From Caballeronia udeis (GTDB lineage: Bacteria > Pseudomonadota > Gammaproteobacteria > Burkholderiales > Burkholderiaceae), in assembly GCF_001544555.2 (NCBI RefSeq), contig NZ_FCOK02000056.1, positions 1 through 62,925 of the forward strand: DNA of 62,925 nt, read 5' to 3'. Positions within the stretch are counted from its first letter, which is position 1. Each line of letters opens with the position of its first letter. Made by a program: the position numbers and the translations under genes. Shown in pieces: positions 34,226 through 42,972 of this stretch. The notes below the pieces were generated by a model. That model was not told where the DNA came from, searched no databases, and saw only the letters and a program-made list of their open reading frames with translations.

Positions 34226-35260
34226 TCAGGCCTCCAGCGCCAGCAACGCAAACGTCGCGAGCCAGTGCTCGCCCATGTAGTCACCTGCCACATGCGCGAG
34301 GCCCGCCGTCAGGTGAGCGTTCGCCGTGGCGTCGAGCAGGCCGGTACGCACGTCGCCCGCCGGCAGCGCACGCGCGAGCGAACGCTGGCACCACGCGCGA
34401 CTGAGATTCAGGCCGTCGAGATGGGCCAGCTTGCCGTCGCTGCGATCCGTCACGGTGGCCGGAATGAATAGCGTGGCGGGTTCGCGTGCGCCCAACCGGG
34501 GCAGGAAGCTGTCGAACCAGCCCGCGAATTCGGCTGCGGGCAACACTCGCCGCATCAACTCGGCTTCCATCAGCGACGACGACAGGAATTCATCGCCCCC
34601 CGGTTCCCACGCCTGGCAACCGGCATCGTCCAGATACCAGCGCCGCGCGGTATTGACGATCAGCGCTTCAAACGCCGTGTCACCCACTTGCCGCGCATAA
34701 GCGATAGCCAGCGTCAGCGCGAATGCCGTATTGAAATGCGTGCCCACCCGCAGCGGATACGTCATTTTCGGCAGGTACTCCGTGAAACGCTCGACAAACG
34801 CGTGTGCGAGCGGCGCCAGCGCCATGGACCAGCGTTGGCCTTCGCCTGACTGCATCGAATGAAGTTGGCCGGCAAGCGAGAGCAGCCACGCCCAGCCATA
34901 CGGACGCTCGAAACCACGCGCCTCGGGACGCTGCAAATACGCGACTTCGGCGGTGACGTTGGCATGGGTGAAATGCGAGTCGATCAACGCGTGAATTGCA
35001 GGCGCTTCCGGCAAGGCAGGGAAGCGGTCGACAAGCCGTGCGATCAACCAGTAGCCGTGGACGCACGAGTGCCAGTCGAAGCTGCCGTAGAAGATCGGAT
35101 GGAGGGCGCGCGGGCCTTGGGCATCGGCTGCGCTGCCCATTACGTGGTCAAGCTTGTTGGGGTATTCGCGCGTCAGGTGGCCAAGTGCGAGCCGGGCGAA
35201 TTTCGACGCCAGCGCGGTATCGAGCGTGTGATGCGTGTGATCAGGCGACTGCGGGTTCAT
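34226..35260 (-). CDS. DUF2891 domain protein
   Basis: A cytoplasmic 344-residue protein of the DUF2891 family. The family hallmark FYGSFDWHSCVHGYW is seen near residue 57, and a second conserved block is WEPGGDEFLSSSLMEAELM. The alternating helices suggest an alpha/alpha barrel, as in glycan-processing enzymes, but no activity is proven. The ATG at 35260 follows TCTGGAGAACCGC, which decides the start over an upstream in-frame one at 35365. Confidence 0.88.
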   Translation of the reverse strand: MNPQSPDHTHHTLDTALASKFARLALGHLTREYPNKLDHVMGSAADAQGPRALHPIFYGSFDWHSCVHGYWLIARLVDRFPALPEAPAIHALIDSHFTHANVTAEVAYLQRPEARGFERPYGWAWLLSLAGQLHSMQSGEGQRWSMALAPLAHAFVERFTEYLPKMTYPLRVGTHFNTAFALTLAIAYARQVGDTAFEALIVNTARRWYLDDAGCQAWEPGGDEFLSSSLMEAELMRRVLPAAEFAGWFDSFLPRLGAREPATLFIPATVTDRSDGKLAHLDGLNLSRAWCQRSLARALPAGDVRTGLLDATANAHLTAGLAHVAGDYMGEHWLATFALLALEA

Positions 35261-35705
35261 GCGGTTCTCCAGAAAAACCAGGCGTCCGCAATTATGGCAA
35301 GACTTCCGCTCACGGAACGCTTGAATAGAGAGCGTTCCATGAGAGTCAAGGCATTCATTTTTCACCTTCTAGGGTAATTACCAAGTGCTTTCAGTTTTTA
35401 TGATTGTAAGTTTTTTTTGAGTCTCTTCTTGCAATCGTCTGGTCGGCCGCAAACCGTTGATTTACCGGGAGTTCAATGCTGAAAAAAGATTTCACGAGAT
35501 TCGGCTTGATTTGTTTTTGACAAAAATCTTTCAAGTGAAAATGCTGTGTAAGCTGAATTTTGGTTGAGCGTCATGTTGCAACAACCCGCTTCTCGTCGTA
35601 TAAACTTGCGCGCCGCCGCCCAGCGCGGACCGTCGCCGGCATCAGACCGGCTCAAGAGCGGCCACAAGCCGCCGTTTTCAACACGCGACAGGAGTTTCAC
35701 CCAGC
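35261..35705. other. Divergent promoter region, DUF2891 / MHS carrier
   Basis: The 445 bases between two divergent genes. A strongly AT-rich patch at 35370-35560 includes TTTTTGACAAAAATC, with TTGACA as a possible -35 element for the rightward carrier gene. The carrier's ribosome site AGGAG is 14 bases before its ATG. No repeat or RNA structure was recognised. Confidence 0.4.
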
Positions 35706-37001
35706 ATGGCCGACATCGCTCTCTCAACTTCAGCTGACACCCGGCGGCGCGTTCTCGCGATCGTCGGCGCTTCATCGGGGAATCTCGTCGAGTGGTTCGA
35801 CTTCTATATATATTCGTTTCTCGCGCTGTACTTCGCTCCGGCGTTCTTTCCAAGCGGGAATCCGACCACGCAGCTGCTCAACACCGCCGGCGTGTTTGCC
35901 GCGGGTTTCCTGATGCGGCCGATCGGCGGCTGGATGTTTGGCCGTATCGCCGACAAGCACGGCCGCCGCACGTCGATGATGATTTCCGTGCTGATGATGT
36001 GCGCCGGTTCGCTCGTGATCTGCTTCCTGCCAACCTACGCGAGCATTGGTGCCTGGGCGCCATTTTTCCTGCTGATCGCGCGGCTGTTCCAGGGCTTGTC
36101 GGTGGGCGGTGAATACGGCACGAGCGCGACCTACATGAGTGAAGTCGCGTTGCAGGGGCGGCGTGGTTTCTTCGCGTCATTCCAGTATGTGACGTTGATC
36201 GGCGGACAGCTTGCCGCGTTGCTGGTGCTGGTCGTGTTGCAGCAAGTGTTGACCACGGAAGAACTGCGGGCATGGGGCTGGCGCATCCCGTTCGGGATTG
36301 GCGCGCTCGCGGCGGTCGTGTCGCTGTATTTGCGCAAATCGCTCGATGAAACCACCACGGCCGAAAGCCGCAAGCTGAAGGAAGCCGGTACGCTGCGCGG
36401 TCTCATGCAGCATAAGGGCGCGTTCCTCACCGTGGTCGGTTTCACCGCGGGCGGATCGTTGATCTTCTACACGTTCACCACGTACATGCAGAAGTACCTG
36501 GTGAACACTGCCGGCATGCATGCGAAGACGGCTAGCAACGTGATGACCGCGGCGCTCTTCATCTACATGATCATGCAGCCCGCGTTCGGCGCATTGTCTG
36601 ACCGGATCGGCCGGCGCAAGTCGATGATCTGGTTCGGCGGCCTCTCAACCCTCTGCACGGTGCCGATCCTGCATGCGTTGAAGGACGTCACCAGCCCGAT
36701 CGTGGCGTTCGTGCTGGTGGTGATCGCGTTGGCTATCGTGAGTCTCTACACGTCAATCAGCGGGCTGATCAAGGCCGAGATGTTCCCTGCGGAAGTGCGC
36801 GCGCTGGGCGTGGGTTTGTCGTATGCGGTGGCAAACGCGGTGTTCGGCGGTTCGGCCGAATATGTGGCGCTGTTCCTGAAGTCAGTCGGCAGCGAGTCGA
36901 CCTTCTACTGGTACGTGACGGCGTTGTGCGCGATTTCGGGAATAGTCTCGTTGCGGATGCGCGATTCGTCGAAGGAGGGGTATTTGCGCGACGTGCCTTG
37001 A
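35706..37001 (+). CDS. MFS transporter, metabolite:H+ symporter family (KgtP-like)
   Basis: A 431-residue inner-membrane carrier with 12 hydrophobic segments. The MHS subgroup is indicated by GNLVEWFDFYIYSF (about 22-35), the loop RPIGGWMFGRIADKHGRR (about 77-94) and the second-half loop SDRIGRRKSM. Known members move alpha-ketoglutarate, citrate, shikimate or proline with protons; alpha-ketoglutarate-type acids are the best guess. Stands alone. Confidence 0.9.
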   Translation: MADIALSTSADTRRRVLAIVGASSGNLVEWFDFYIYSFLALYFAPAFFPSGNPTTQLLNTAGVFAAGFLMRPIGGWMFGRIADKHGRRTSMMISVLMMCAGSLVICFLPTYASIGAWAPFFLLIARLFQGLSVGGEYGTSATYMSEVALQGRRGFFASFQYVTLIGGQLAALLVLVVLQQVLTTEELRAWGWRIPFGIGALAAVVSLYLRKSLDETTTAESRKLKEAGTLRGLMQHKGAFLTVVGFTAGGSLIFYTFTTYMQKYLVNTAGMHAKTASNVMTAALFIYMIMQPAFGALSDRIGRRKSMIWFGGLSTLCTVPILHALKDVTSPIVAFVLVVIALAIVSLYTSISGLIKAEMFPAEVRALGVGLSYAVANAVFGGSAEYVALFLKSVGSESTFYWYVTALCAISGIVSLRMRDSSKEGYLRDVP

Positions 37002-37071
37002 CGATGTGACGCAGACCCGGCGCACGTTGGATTGCATCGCAACCGGCGTGCCGCGCAATTGATTGAAGCGC

Positions 37072-38424
37072 TCAGGCAATCGCCCTCGCTGGCATTGCCT
37101 CGAGCGCGGCCACGGTCCGGTGTAGTCCCTCGAAGATACGATCAGCGACCCTGGCCGGAAACCCCTCCGGCAACTCGCCCGACACGCGCTCGATAACACC
37201 GGGCGTCCGTGCAATCAGCCGCTGGATGATCGGCTCCGCATCCTGCCCATATGAGCATCGCGGCGCCATTGCGTTGAAGTGGCGGCGCTGGATATCGCGA
37301 AAAGCGTAGTGACGGTTCTTACCCGACACAGCCATGGCAAGCCTGGCCCTGAACCACGACCACTGGTTCGCTCCCTTGCCCTCGACCGGCCAGATGGACA
37401 TGACGTCATAAAGCGGGGTCAGCCGATACTGTCCGCCCGCCAGCAGCCGGATGCTGAAGTTCTTCGCGTGCCCGTCCGGGGCGGCCAGCAGCCAGAAGAG
37501 TATCTGCGTGGTCAGCAGCGTTTCTATGTCTTCCCTGGCCGTCTCGGACTGCTGGAGCACTTGCGCCAGATCGATCACCCCCGGACCCCCTTCGTTCTCA
37601 TACTTCTTGTGCGAGGGCAGCCCCATCACCTGGCAAAAGTCCTCTTGCGGCAGCCTCAGGATCCACTTGCCGCTTGAGTGCATCTGGCGGTCGAAGCGTT
37701 TCACGCTCAGCGCGCGTTGCTTGCCGAAGGTCTTGATCTCCGTTTCGGCGACCGGTACGCCGTAGGCCTGCAGGAGATGCATGCACAGCCATTCGTTTTC
37801 GACCGACGTGGTGAGGTCGGCGCGCCGGTTACCCACCAGGCCGAGCGGAAGCTTCAGGATATGCGTTGTGGGAGTGGCGCCGTGCGGTTTCATCCACTGG
37901 CCTTCGTGCCAGAGGAGTGCAGTCTTTTCCTGTGCGCCGGCCAGGGAAATCCGGAAGTCGTCTTCGTCGTCCTGGGGGCCAAAAGTGCCGCTGCCCGCAG
38001 TCTGGTTCAGGAGGGTCTCGATATCTGCGTCACTGAGCGGCGTGCCGTCGATCTGTTCGACACCGGCAGGCTCTTCGTCGGCACCCAGCAGTTGAACCGC
38101 GCCCACACAGTCCCGGCCAATGGCCTCCAAAAGATCAAACGCATCCAGCGTGTCCGTCCGGAATCGCCGGCCGATTCGTTTTCGAATGGCCTCGCTGTCC
38201 GGCAGCAGGTTGTCGAAGTAGTTGAGTACCCGGTCGCCTTTGAGCGGGGCATTATCAAGCGGGATGGGCAACGACAGCGAAAGCGGCCGGCTGAGCTCGG
38301 AGGCGGCCCACTCGGGGTCATAGGCGAGTTCCATCGGACCGCGAGTGGGAATGCGCCAGATGCCCATCCGTACGCCGTTGACCCATACCGACAGCGCCCG
38401 GGAATGTGGCTTGCGTCCCGCCAT
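37072..38424 (-). CDS. hipA: HipA-type serine/threonine kinase toxin
   Basis: The 450-residue toxin of a type II pair; HipA kinases phosphorylate aminoacyl-tRNA synthetases and cause dormancy. The N-terminal subdomain (about 1-100) has LPIPLDNAPLKGDRVLNYFD, typical of the family. The kinase part shows the loop SLAGAQEKTALL, the catalytic HAKNFSI and the metal-binding YDVMS. The ATG at 38424 overlaps the HipB stop by one base (TAATG), so it is preferred to the GTG six bases upstream. Co-transcribed with hipB from the promoter at 38710-38738. Confidence 0.92.
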   Translation of the reverse strand: MAGRKPHSRALSVWVNGVRMGIWRIPTRGPMELAYDPEWAASELSRPLSLSLPIPLDNAPLKGDRVLNYFDNLLPDSEAIRKRIGRRFRTDTLDAFDLLEAIGRDCVGAVQLLGADEEPAGVEQIDGTPLSDADIETLLNQTAGSGTFGPQDDEDDFRISLAGAQEKTALLWHEGQWMKPHGATPTTHILKLPLGLVGNRRADLTTSVENEWLCMHLLQAYGVPVAETEIKTFGKQRALSVKRFDRQMHSSGKWILRLPQEDFCQVMGLPSHKKYENEGGPGVIDLAQVLQQSETAREDIETLLTTQILFWLLAAPDGHAKNFSIRLLAGGQYRLTPLYDVMSIWPVEGKGANQWSWFRARLAMAVSGKNRHYAFRDIQRRHFNAMAPRCSYGQDAEPIIQRLIARTPGVIERVSGELPEGFPARVADRIFEGLHRTVAALEAMPARAIA

Positions 38425-38681
38425 TACCACTCCGGCGCAGGCGCGGGGGGTGTTGGTGCAGACGAACCCTTGTCCAGGACCTGGAGTTGCAGTTCGTACG
38501 CGCCAAAAAGCGTCAGCAGCTGATTGAGTGTCAGCGTGCTGGAGTCCGCCTCGAGCGTTGATATGCGACTTTGGCTGATACCCAGCCGCGAGGCCGCTTC
38601 AGCTTGGGTGAGGCCCGCGCGCCGGCGGCCGGCGGCAAGGATCTGACCCATTTGGTAGGGCGTTGCAATGGCCTGCTGCAT
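38424..38681 (-). CDS. hipB: HipB-type antitoxin (XRE family HTH)
   Basis: An 85-residue DNA-binding antitoxin. The helix-turn-helix spans about residues 12-65 (RAGLTQAEAASRLGISQSRI, then STLEADSSTLTLNQLLTLF). It neutralises HipA and, with it, represses the operon through the inverted repeats just upstream (38689-38755, 38767-38807). The C-terminal tail is short and proline-rich. The first repeat begins 8 bases from the start codon. Confidence 0.92.
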   Translation of the reverse strand: MQQAIATPYQMGQILAAGRRRAGLTQAEAASRLGISQSRISTLEADSSTLTLNQLLTLFGAYELQLQVLDKGSSAPTPPAPAPEW

Positions 38682-38688
38682 GATAATT

Positions 38689-38755
38689 ATCTCTCACACG
38701 AATAAACGCAGTTTATGTCTGTAACAGATATTTGTCAATTATTCGTGTGAGAGAT
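38689..38755. promoter_or_regulatory. HipB operator pair 1 (17-bp arms flanking the promoter)
   Basis: ATCTCTCACACGAATAA at 38689-38705 and its exact reverse complement at 38739-38755. The hipBA -35 and -10 boxes lie between the arms, so bound repressor on both would enclose the promoter. Confidence 0.8.
38710..38738 (-). promoter_or_regulatory. Sigma-70-type promoter of hipBA
   Basis: On the minus strand, TTGACA (38738-38733), a 17-base spacer and TAAACT (38715-38710). The start codon of hipB is 29 bases from the -10 box. Confidence 0.75.
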
Positions 38756-38766
38756 ATTTGGAAATT

Positions 38767-38807
38767 ATCTGCCACACGAATAATCGCCATTTATTCGTGT
38801 GGCAGAT
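38767..38807. promoter_or_regulatory. HipB operator pair 2 (17-bp arms, 7-bp spacer)
   Basis: ATCTGCCACACGAATAA at 38767-38783 and its exact reverse complement at 38791-38807. Each half-site differs from those of pair 1 at only two positions (TCTC versus TGCC). Four related half-sites thus lie within 120 bases. Confidence 0.78.
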
Positions 38808-39146
38808 TTTCTTGAGCGAGACACTACGGTTACAAACGACGCTGGGAGGTCGAGAATCGAGCGGGTCAACCCTCCCGCGGCGTGTCCTCATCCCCACGCC
38901 CTTTTTGGCGCGGGTTGCCCTTAAACCACGTGATTTCTGTTGCTTTTTGCGGGTTTTCACCGCCTACCCGGACAAAACGCGCATTATTGAGATGACGGTA
39001 AGATTGCGGTCAGATGCCCACTTAGGCGACGCCCCCGATCACGATCCGGCTCGTCGCCGTCATGACGGGCTCGCCAGGACCTGAGCGTCAAGCGCATGTG
39101 AACCGCTGCGCAGCGTTTGCGAGTCCGTCTGCTTGGAGACTAGCCC
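38808..39146. other. Intergenic region right of the HipB operators
   Basis: About 340 bases with no recognisable gene. The end includes GGAG 12 bases before the ATG at 39147. Short open frames on both strands look like chance frames. Confidence 0.4.
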
Positions 39147-39803
39147 ATGGAAGATTTCGATGAAACGCTGTACCTCGTGTGGCGAGCCAACCTGAATGTG
39201 CTCGCGGGATCGCCGGCTGGCGGCGCGAGAATTGCCCGCATGATGAGTTTTTCCCCGTCGTACATGAAGCTGATTCTGGCCGGAAGGCGCGATTTCAGCG
39301 AGGAGTTCGTGCGCGGGGTGGAAACCGTCACCGGTTTGCCACCGCGCTGGCTGGACGAGCGCCGCGACCGGCGCGATATTCCGCCCGAAACCCAGCGCGC
39401 GATGGACGAGGAAACACCCGCGGCGGTATTTCGCGGCAATGCGCACCCGGCGCCCAAACGGCCCGTCTTGCGCGGCCCGGAACCACTGCTCTCGCAAACC
39501 GAAGCGACCCGTCGTATTGCCGACCAGGCGCTGCAGCAAGTGGAGACGCATCGGCGCGACCAGATGTTCCGGCGCAACCGCGATCTGCTGTTGAGCGACC
39601 TGCGCCGCGTGGAACGGCAGCTTTCGATGGTCCAGCTCGATGGCATCAATGCGAAGGCGGAGGATTTGCGTGCGTCGGGCAAACTGGACGATCCGGTGAA
39701 GGCCGATCTTGCCGGAAGAATCGAGCAGATCGACAAACACCGCGCCATGCTGCTGCAGCACGTCGAGAAGCTGGCCCTGCTGCTGACGGGTCTGGACGAC
39801 TGA
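39147..39803 (+). CDS. Hypothetical protein with N-terminal HTH-like and C-terminal coiled-coil regions
   Basis: A 218-residue protein not assigned to a named family. Residues about 25-75 (ARIARMMSFSPSYMKLILAG and RRDFSEEFVRGVE) resemble an XRE-like helix-turn-helix of the kind in which the second helix contacts DNA. Residues about 125-215 are strongly helical and charged, likely a coiled coil for oligomerisation. A DNA-binding or nucleoid role is an inference only. The start has GGAG upstream. Confidence 0.6.
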   Translation: MEDFDETLYLVWRANLNVLAGSPAGGARIARMMSFSPSYMKLILAGRRDFSEEFVRGVETVTGLPPRWLDERRDRRDIPPETQRAMDEETPAAVFRGNAHPAPKRPVLRGPEPLLSQTEATRRIADQALQQVETHRRDQMFRRNRDLLLSDLRRVERQLSMVQLDGINAKAEDLRASGKLDDPVKADLAGRIEQIDKHRAMLLQHVEKLALLLTGLDD

Positions 39804-39821
39804 ATCGACGACTGAAAGCGG

Positions 39822-40010
39822 CTAACGCGTTTGTTTGCCGTGACTGTCGTGACGTTTTGGTTCAGGGGCAGGGTTGCGATCGACTGAGATCGCGACGGGG
39901 TCGCTTGCGGGAAAACTCTCGTCCAGCGCTTCGTCGAGTGCGGCCTCGCGATGGCTCACGTCAGCCGGTGCTTTCGGCTTGCTGTGCTGTGGTGTTTTCG
40001 GTTGCGGCAT
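39822..40010 (-). CDS. Small conserved hypothetical protein
   Basis: Sixty-two residues, charged and probably disordered. It carries the core LDEALDESFPASDPVAI (about 27-43), a pattern repeated in many short proteobacterial proteins of unknown role. The ATG at 40010 follows GGAGCGTTGCC. Convergent with the HTH/coiled-coil gene. Confidence 0.75.
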   Translation of the reverse strand: MPQPKTPQHSKPKAPADVSHREAALDEALDESFPASDPVAISVDRNPAPEPKRHDSHGKQTR

Positions 40011-40072
40011 GGCAACGCTCCTTCAATGGACCAGCAGATTTTCACTATAGCAGCGCGACGGTGTGCCTGCTG

Positions 40073-41251
40073 TCATGCATCTGGGTCGACACCGGTACGC
40101 ATGCCGCGATACGCCGCCGGCCGCACGCCTGTCCACTTCCTGAAGGCGCGATGAAATGCGCTGGGTTCCGCGAAACCGAGCGCATGCGCGATCTCAGCGA
40201 TGGTCTGCGTCGTGTCGGCGAGCCGCGCGATGGCCAGGTCGCGCCGCAGCGCATCGCGGATGGATTGGTAGGTTGCGCCCTCTTGTTTCAGGCGGCGTCT
40301 TAGCGTGGCCTCGGCCATGTTCAACGCCGCCGCGATAGCTTCGCTATCCGGCCAGTCGACGGGCGGTGATTGCCGCAACTTGCGGCGAATTCGCGCAGCG
40401 AGCGAATCGGGATTGCGATATTTCACGATGAAATTGGCCGGCGCCTCACGCAGGAAAACCTTCAGCGTGGCGGCTGTCTGAACGACCGGCAACGTGACGC
40501 AATCCGGCGCGAGATCGACATACGATGCCGGTTGATCGAAGAACATTGCGTCGCAGAACATCAGCCGGTATTCGTCGGACGCCGCCGGTTCCGGGCAGCG
40601 CAGGTGCGCGGCCAGCACCGGGATGCGACGGCCGACCAGCCAGCACAACAACCCGTAGATCATGATGAACGCGGTGGCGTAGACGAACATCGGGCGGGGT
40701 GAGCGGGTTTCAGTACCGGTGTCGGCGAGTCGAATTCTTACGCGCGTGGGATCGATGTCGATTTTGCATTGCAGATCGTCCAGCACGAGTCGCAGGAAAC
40801 CGGCAATGCGGTTCAGCGCCTGAGCGCCGTCGCGCGAACCGAGCGCGGCATGACAAAGCAGCGCGAAGCTGCCGCGGCGCATTGGATGACTGTCCTGGCC
40901 GAAGAATTCATCGTCGAGCGCATCGGCGACGGCGCTCCACAAGCGGCCGTATTGTGCGGCCGAGACGCGGGCGAGCGGCGCCGCGAGCGCGGCAGGCTGG
41001 ATGCCCGCCAGCGCCAGCAACCCGGTGCGCTCCACACCGCGACCCTCGGCGCACCGCAGCGCTTCCTCGACGAGATCCCCCGCTATGGTCCCGCGTTCAT
41101 TGCCCCGGCCGCGCGGTGTCCGTGGAGCGGGCGGAGCCGCGGTCACGGCCCGCAGGGGCCGCTGGTTCCGCGGGCGTTTCGGTGTTGGGGTAGTCGTTGG
41201 GGTAGTCACTAGGTGGCGCATTCGCTCAGGAAGCTTGATCGTTTCAGGCAT
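40073..41251 (-). CDS. AraC-family regulator with arabinose-binding-like N-terminal domain
   Basis: A 392-residue transcriptional regulator. Residues about 55-240 match the N-terminal domain (Arabinose_bd type) of OruR/ArgR-like AraC proteins. The last ~90 residues have two helix-turn-helix units: ALNMAEATLRRRLKQEGATY, and IAEIAHALGFAEPSAFHRAF followed by RKWTGVRPAAYR. It is divergent from the acyl-CoA dehydrogenase gene, with 121 bases between, so it probably controls it. The first ~50 residues are low-complexity Thr/Pro/Arg and the true start could be further in. Confidence 0.88.
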   Translation of the reverse strand: MPETIKLPERMRHLVTTPTTTPTPKRPRNQRPLRAVTAAPPAPRTPRGRGNERGTIAGDLVEEALRCAEGRGVERTGLLALAGIQPAALAAPLARVSAAQYGRLWSAVADALDDEFFGQDSHPMRRGSFALLCHAALGSRDGAQALNRIAGFLRLVLDDLQCKIDIDPTRVRIRLADTGTETRSPRPMFVYATAFIMIYGLLCWLVGRRIPVLAAHLRCPEPAASDEYRLMFCDAMFFDQPASYVDLAPDCVTLPVVQTAATLKVFLREAPANFIVKYRNPDSLAARIRRKLRQSPPVDWPDSEAIAAALNMAEATLRRRLKQEGATYQSIRDALRRDLAIARLADTTQTIAEIAHALGFAEPSAFHRAFRKWTGVRPAAYRGMRTGVDPDA

Positions 41252-41372
41252 CGGCAGACGAATGCGCCGCGCCTAGAATCTGGCGTGATGCTATTTGCCG
41301 CCGGCTTCACCGCTTAAGCGCAGCAGTGTAAGCCCAGCGCGTTTTCCCGTATTTCACACGAGCCATACCATC

Positions 41373-42509
41373 ATGATCGACAGCTTCCTGACCGACGACC
41401 AGCGCATGATCCGCGACGCCGCGCGCGACTTCGCCACTGAAGTGCTCGCGCCGCACGCGGGCCAATGGGACCGCGACGCCGCCCTGCCGGACGAGGTCGT
41501 GCGGCAACTCGGCGAGATCGGCCTGCTTGGCATGATCGTACCTGCGCAATGGGGCGGCACTTTCAGCGATTACGTGGCGTATGCATTGGCGATCGAAGAA
41601 ATTGCGGCCGGCTGCGCCTCGTGCTCGACGCTCATGGCCGTACACAATTCCGTTGGCTGCGGACCGATTCTCGCGTTCGGCACTGAAGCGCAAAAGGCCG
41701 AATATCTGCCGAAACTGGCGACGGGGGAGATGATTGGCGCGTTCTGCCTGACCGAGCCGCAAGCCGGATCGGAAGCGAATAATCTCAAGACTCGAGCCAT
41801 TGAACGGGACGGCCAGTGGGTGTTGTCCGGTGCGAAACAGTTCACGACCAACGGCGCGCGCGCGGGCATGGCGATCGTGTTCGCCGTCACCGATCCCGAG
41901 TTGGGGAAGAAGGGTCTGTCGGCGTTCATCGTGCCCACGAATACACCGGGTTTCAACGTTGGGCGGCCCGAGCACAAGATGGGCATTCGTGCTTCCGATA
42001 CTTGCCCGATTTCACTCGAGGACTGCGCGATTCCTGCAGGCAACTTGCTGGGCGCGCGCGGCGAAGGATTGAAGATCGCGTTGGCCAATCTGGAGGGCGG
42101 GCGTATTGGTATTGCGGCGCAGGCAGTGGGCATTGCGCGCGCGGCATTCGATGCAGCGCGTGCTTATTCGCATGAACGCGTGCAGTTCGGCAAGCCGATC
42201 AAGGAGCATCAGTCGGTAGCCAACCTTCTCGCCGATATGCAGACCAGCCTGAACGCGGCGCGCCTGCTTGTGTTGCACGCAGCGCGGATGCGCACCGAAG
42301 GCTTGCCTTGCCTGAGCGAAGCGTCGCAGGCGAAGCTGTTTGCGTCGGAAATGGCGGAGCGGGTTTGTTCGCAGGCCATTCAGATTCACGGCGGTTATGG
42401 TTATCTGGAAGACTATCCTGTCGAGCGTCATTATCGCGATGTCCGCATCACGCAGATCTACGAAGGCACGAGCGAAGTGCAGCGCATGGTGATCGCGCGG
42501 CAACTCTAG
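41373..42509 (+). CDS. Acyl-CoA dehydrogenase
   Basis: An FAD enzyme of 378 residues that introduces the alpha-beta double bond in an acyl-CoA. Family signatures are AFCLTEPQAGSEANN and the C-terminal QIHGGYGYLEDYPVERHYRD. The catalytic base is in YEGTSEVQR (Glu364 or so), the position used by short-chain and branched-chain enzymes. The ATG at 41373 marks the start of homology. It is divergent from an AraC regulator that may respond to the same fatty acid; the chain length is not deducible. Confidence 0.9.
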   Translation: MIDSFLTDDQRMIRDAARDFATEVLAPHAGQWDRDAALPDEVVRQLGEIGLLGMIVPAQWGGTFSDYVAYALAIEEIAAGCASCSTLMAVHNSVGCGPILAFGTEAQKAEYLPKLATGEMIGAFCLTEPQAGSEANNLKTRAIERDGQWVLSGAKQFTTNGARAGMAIVFAVTDPELGKKGLSAFIVPTNTPGFNVGRPEHKMGIRASDTCPISLEDCAIPAGNLLGARGEGLKIALANLEGGRIGIAAQAVGIARAAFDAARAYSHERVQFGKPIKEHQSVANLLADMQTSLNAARLLVLHAARMRTEGLPCLSEASQAKLFASEMAERVCSQAIQIHGGYGYLEDYPVERHYRDVRITQIYEGTSEVQRMVIARQL

Positions 42510-42574
42510 GGCGTCTGAAGGCCACGTGCGAGTGTCATGCTGAAACACCGCTTCCGGTTCACGAGGAATAGCCA

Positions 42575-42611
42575 AGCGGCGACGCCTTGCGCGAAGGCTT
42601 CGCTGTTTTTT
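42575..42611 (+). terminator. Terminator of the acyl-CoA dehydrogenase gene
   Basis: An imperfect stem (AGCG and GCCTT against AAGGC and CGCT) followed by GTTTTTT. It ends about 100 bases after the stop codon. Confidence 0.6.
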
Positions 42612-42614
42612 GTT

Positions 42615-42716
42615 GCTCCCGGATAGGCTCACTTCAAGCTCCCGGCAAAGCTCACCGTGATCGCTGGGCACGCTCCCGAATAGACTCACCGCTGGTATCC
42701 CGAAGGTTCTCACCGG
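42615..42716. repeat. Four ~20-bp direct repeats, possible IS-end remnant
   Basis: Copies at about 42615, 42638, 42672 and 42697 follow the pattern CTCCCGnaTAGnCTCACCg (spacing about 23, 34 and 24). Multiple direct repeats of this size are typical of terminal transposase-binding sites of IS21-type elements, but no transposase gene is near and terminal inverted repeats are not evident. Confidence 0.45.
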
Positions 42717-42947
42717 TCGCCGGCACCCGAGCTCGATTGGGGCAGTTGATGATGCATCGTCAACGTGGAGTTTTATAAGGATAGCTATCTATTTGAGGGC
42801 TGCCTACCCAATGAAAGAGGCAAGCCGTCTCTCGTGATAGTCAGCGGCGGATTTCCTGAGGCCGGCGGCACCCGGAGTTGATTCGGACCCGAAAGCGTTG
42901 AACATCGCTCATTTATAGGTGTATACCCCAGACCTCTTGCGTTCAAG

Positions 42948-42965
42948 TTATCGATATATCGATAA
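42948..42965. promoter_or_regulatory. Perfect 18-bp palindrome before the IclR gene
   Basis: TTATCGATATATCGATAA ends 7 bases before the ATG at 42973. Its position suggests autoregulation by the IclR protein, since IclR regulators bind short palindromes. Binding is inferred. Confidence 0.55.
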
Positions 42966-42972
42966 TATTGTC

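Larger units (their letters stand above)
42510..42972. other. Intergenic region: terminator, direct repeats, IclR promoter
   Basis: About 460 bases without a gene. It holds the terminator of the acyl-CoA dehydrogenase gene, a group of four 20-bp direct repeats (42615-42716), a palindrome GATAGCTATC near 42781 and the IclR operator-like palindrome at 42948. The repeat section has no transposase frame next to it. Confidence 0.55.
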
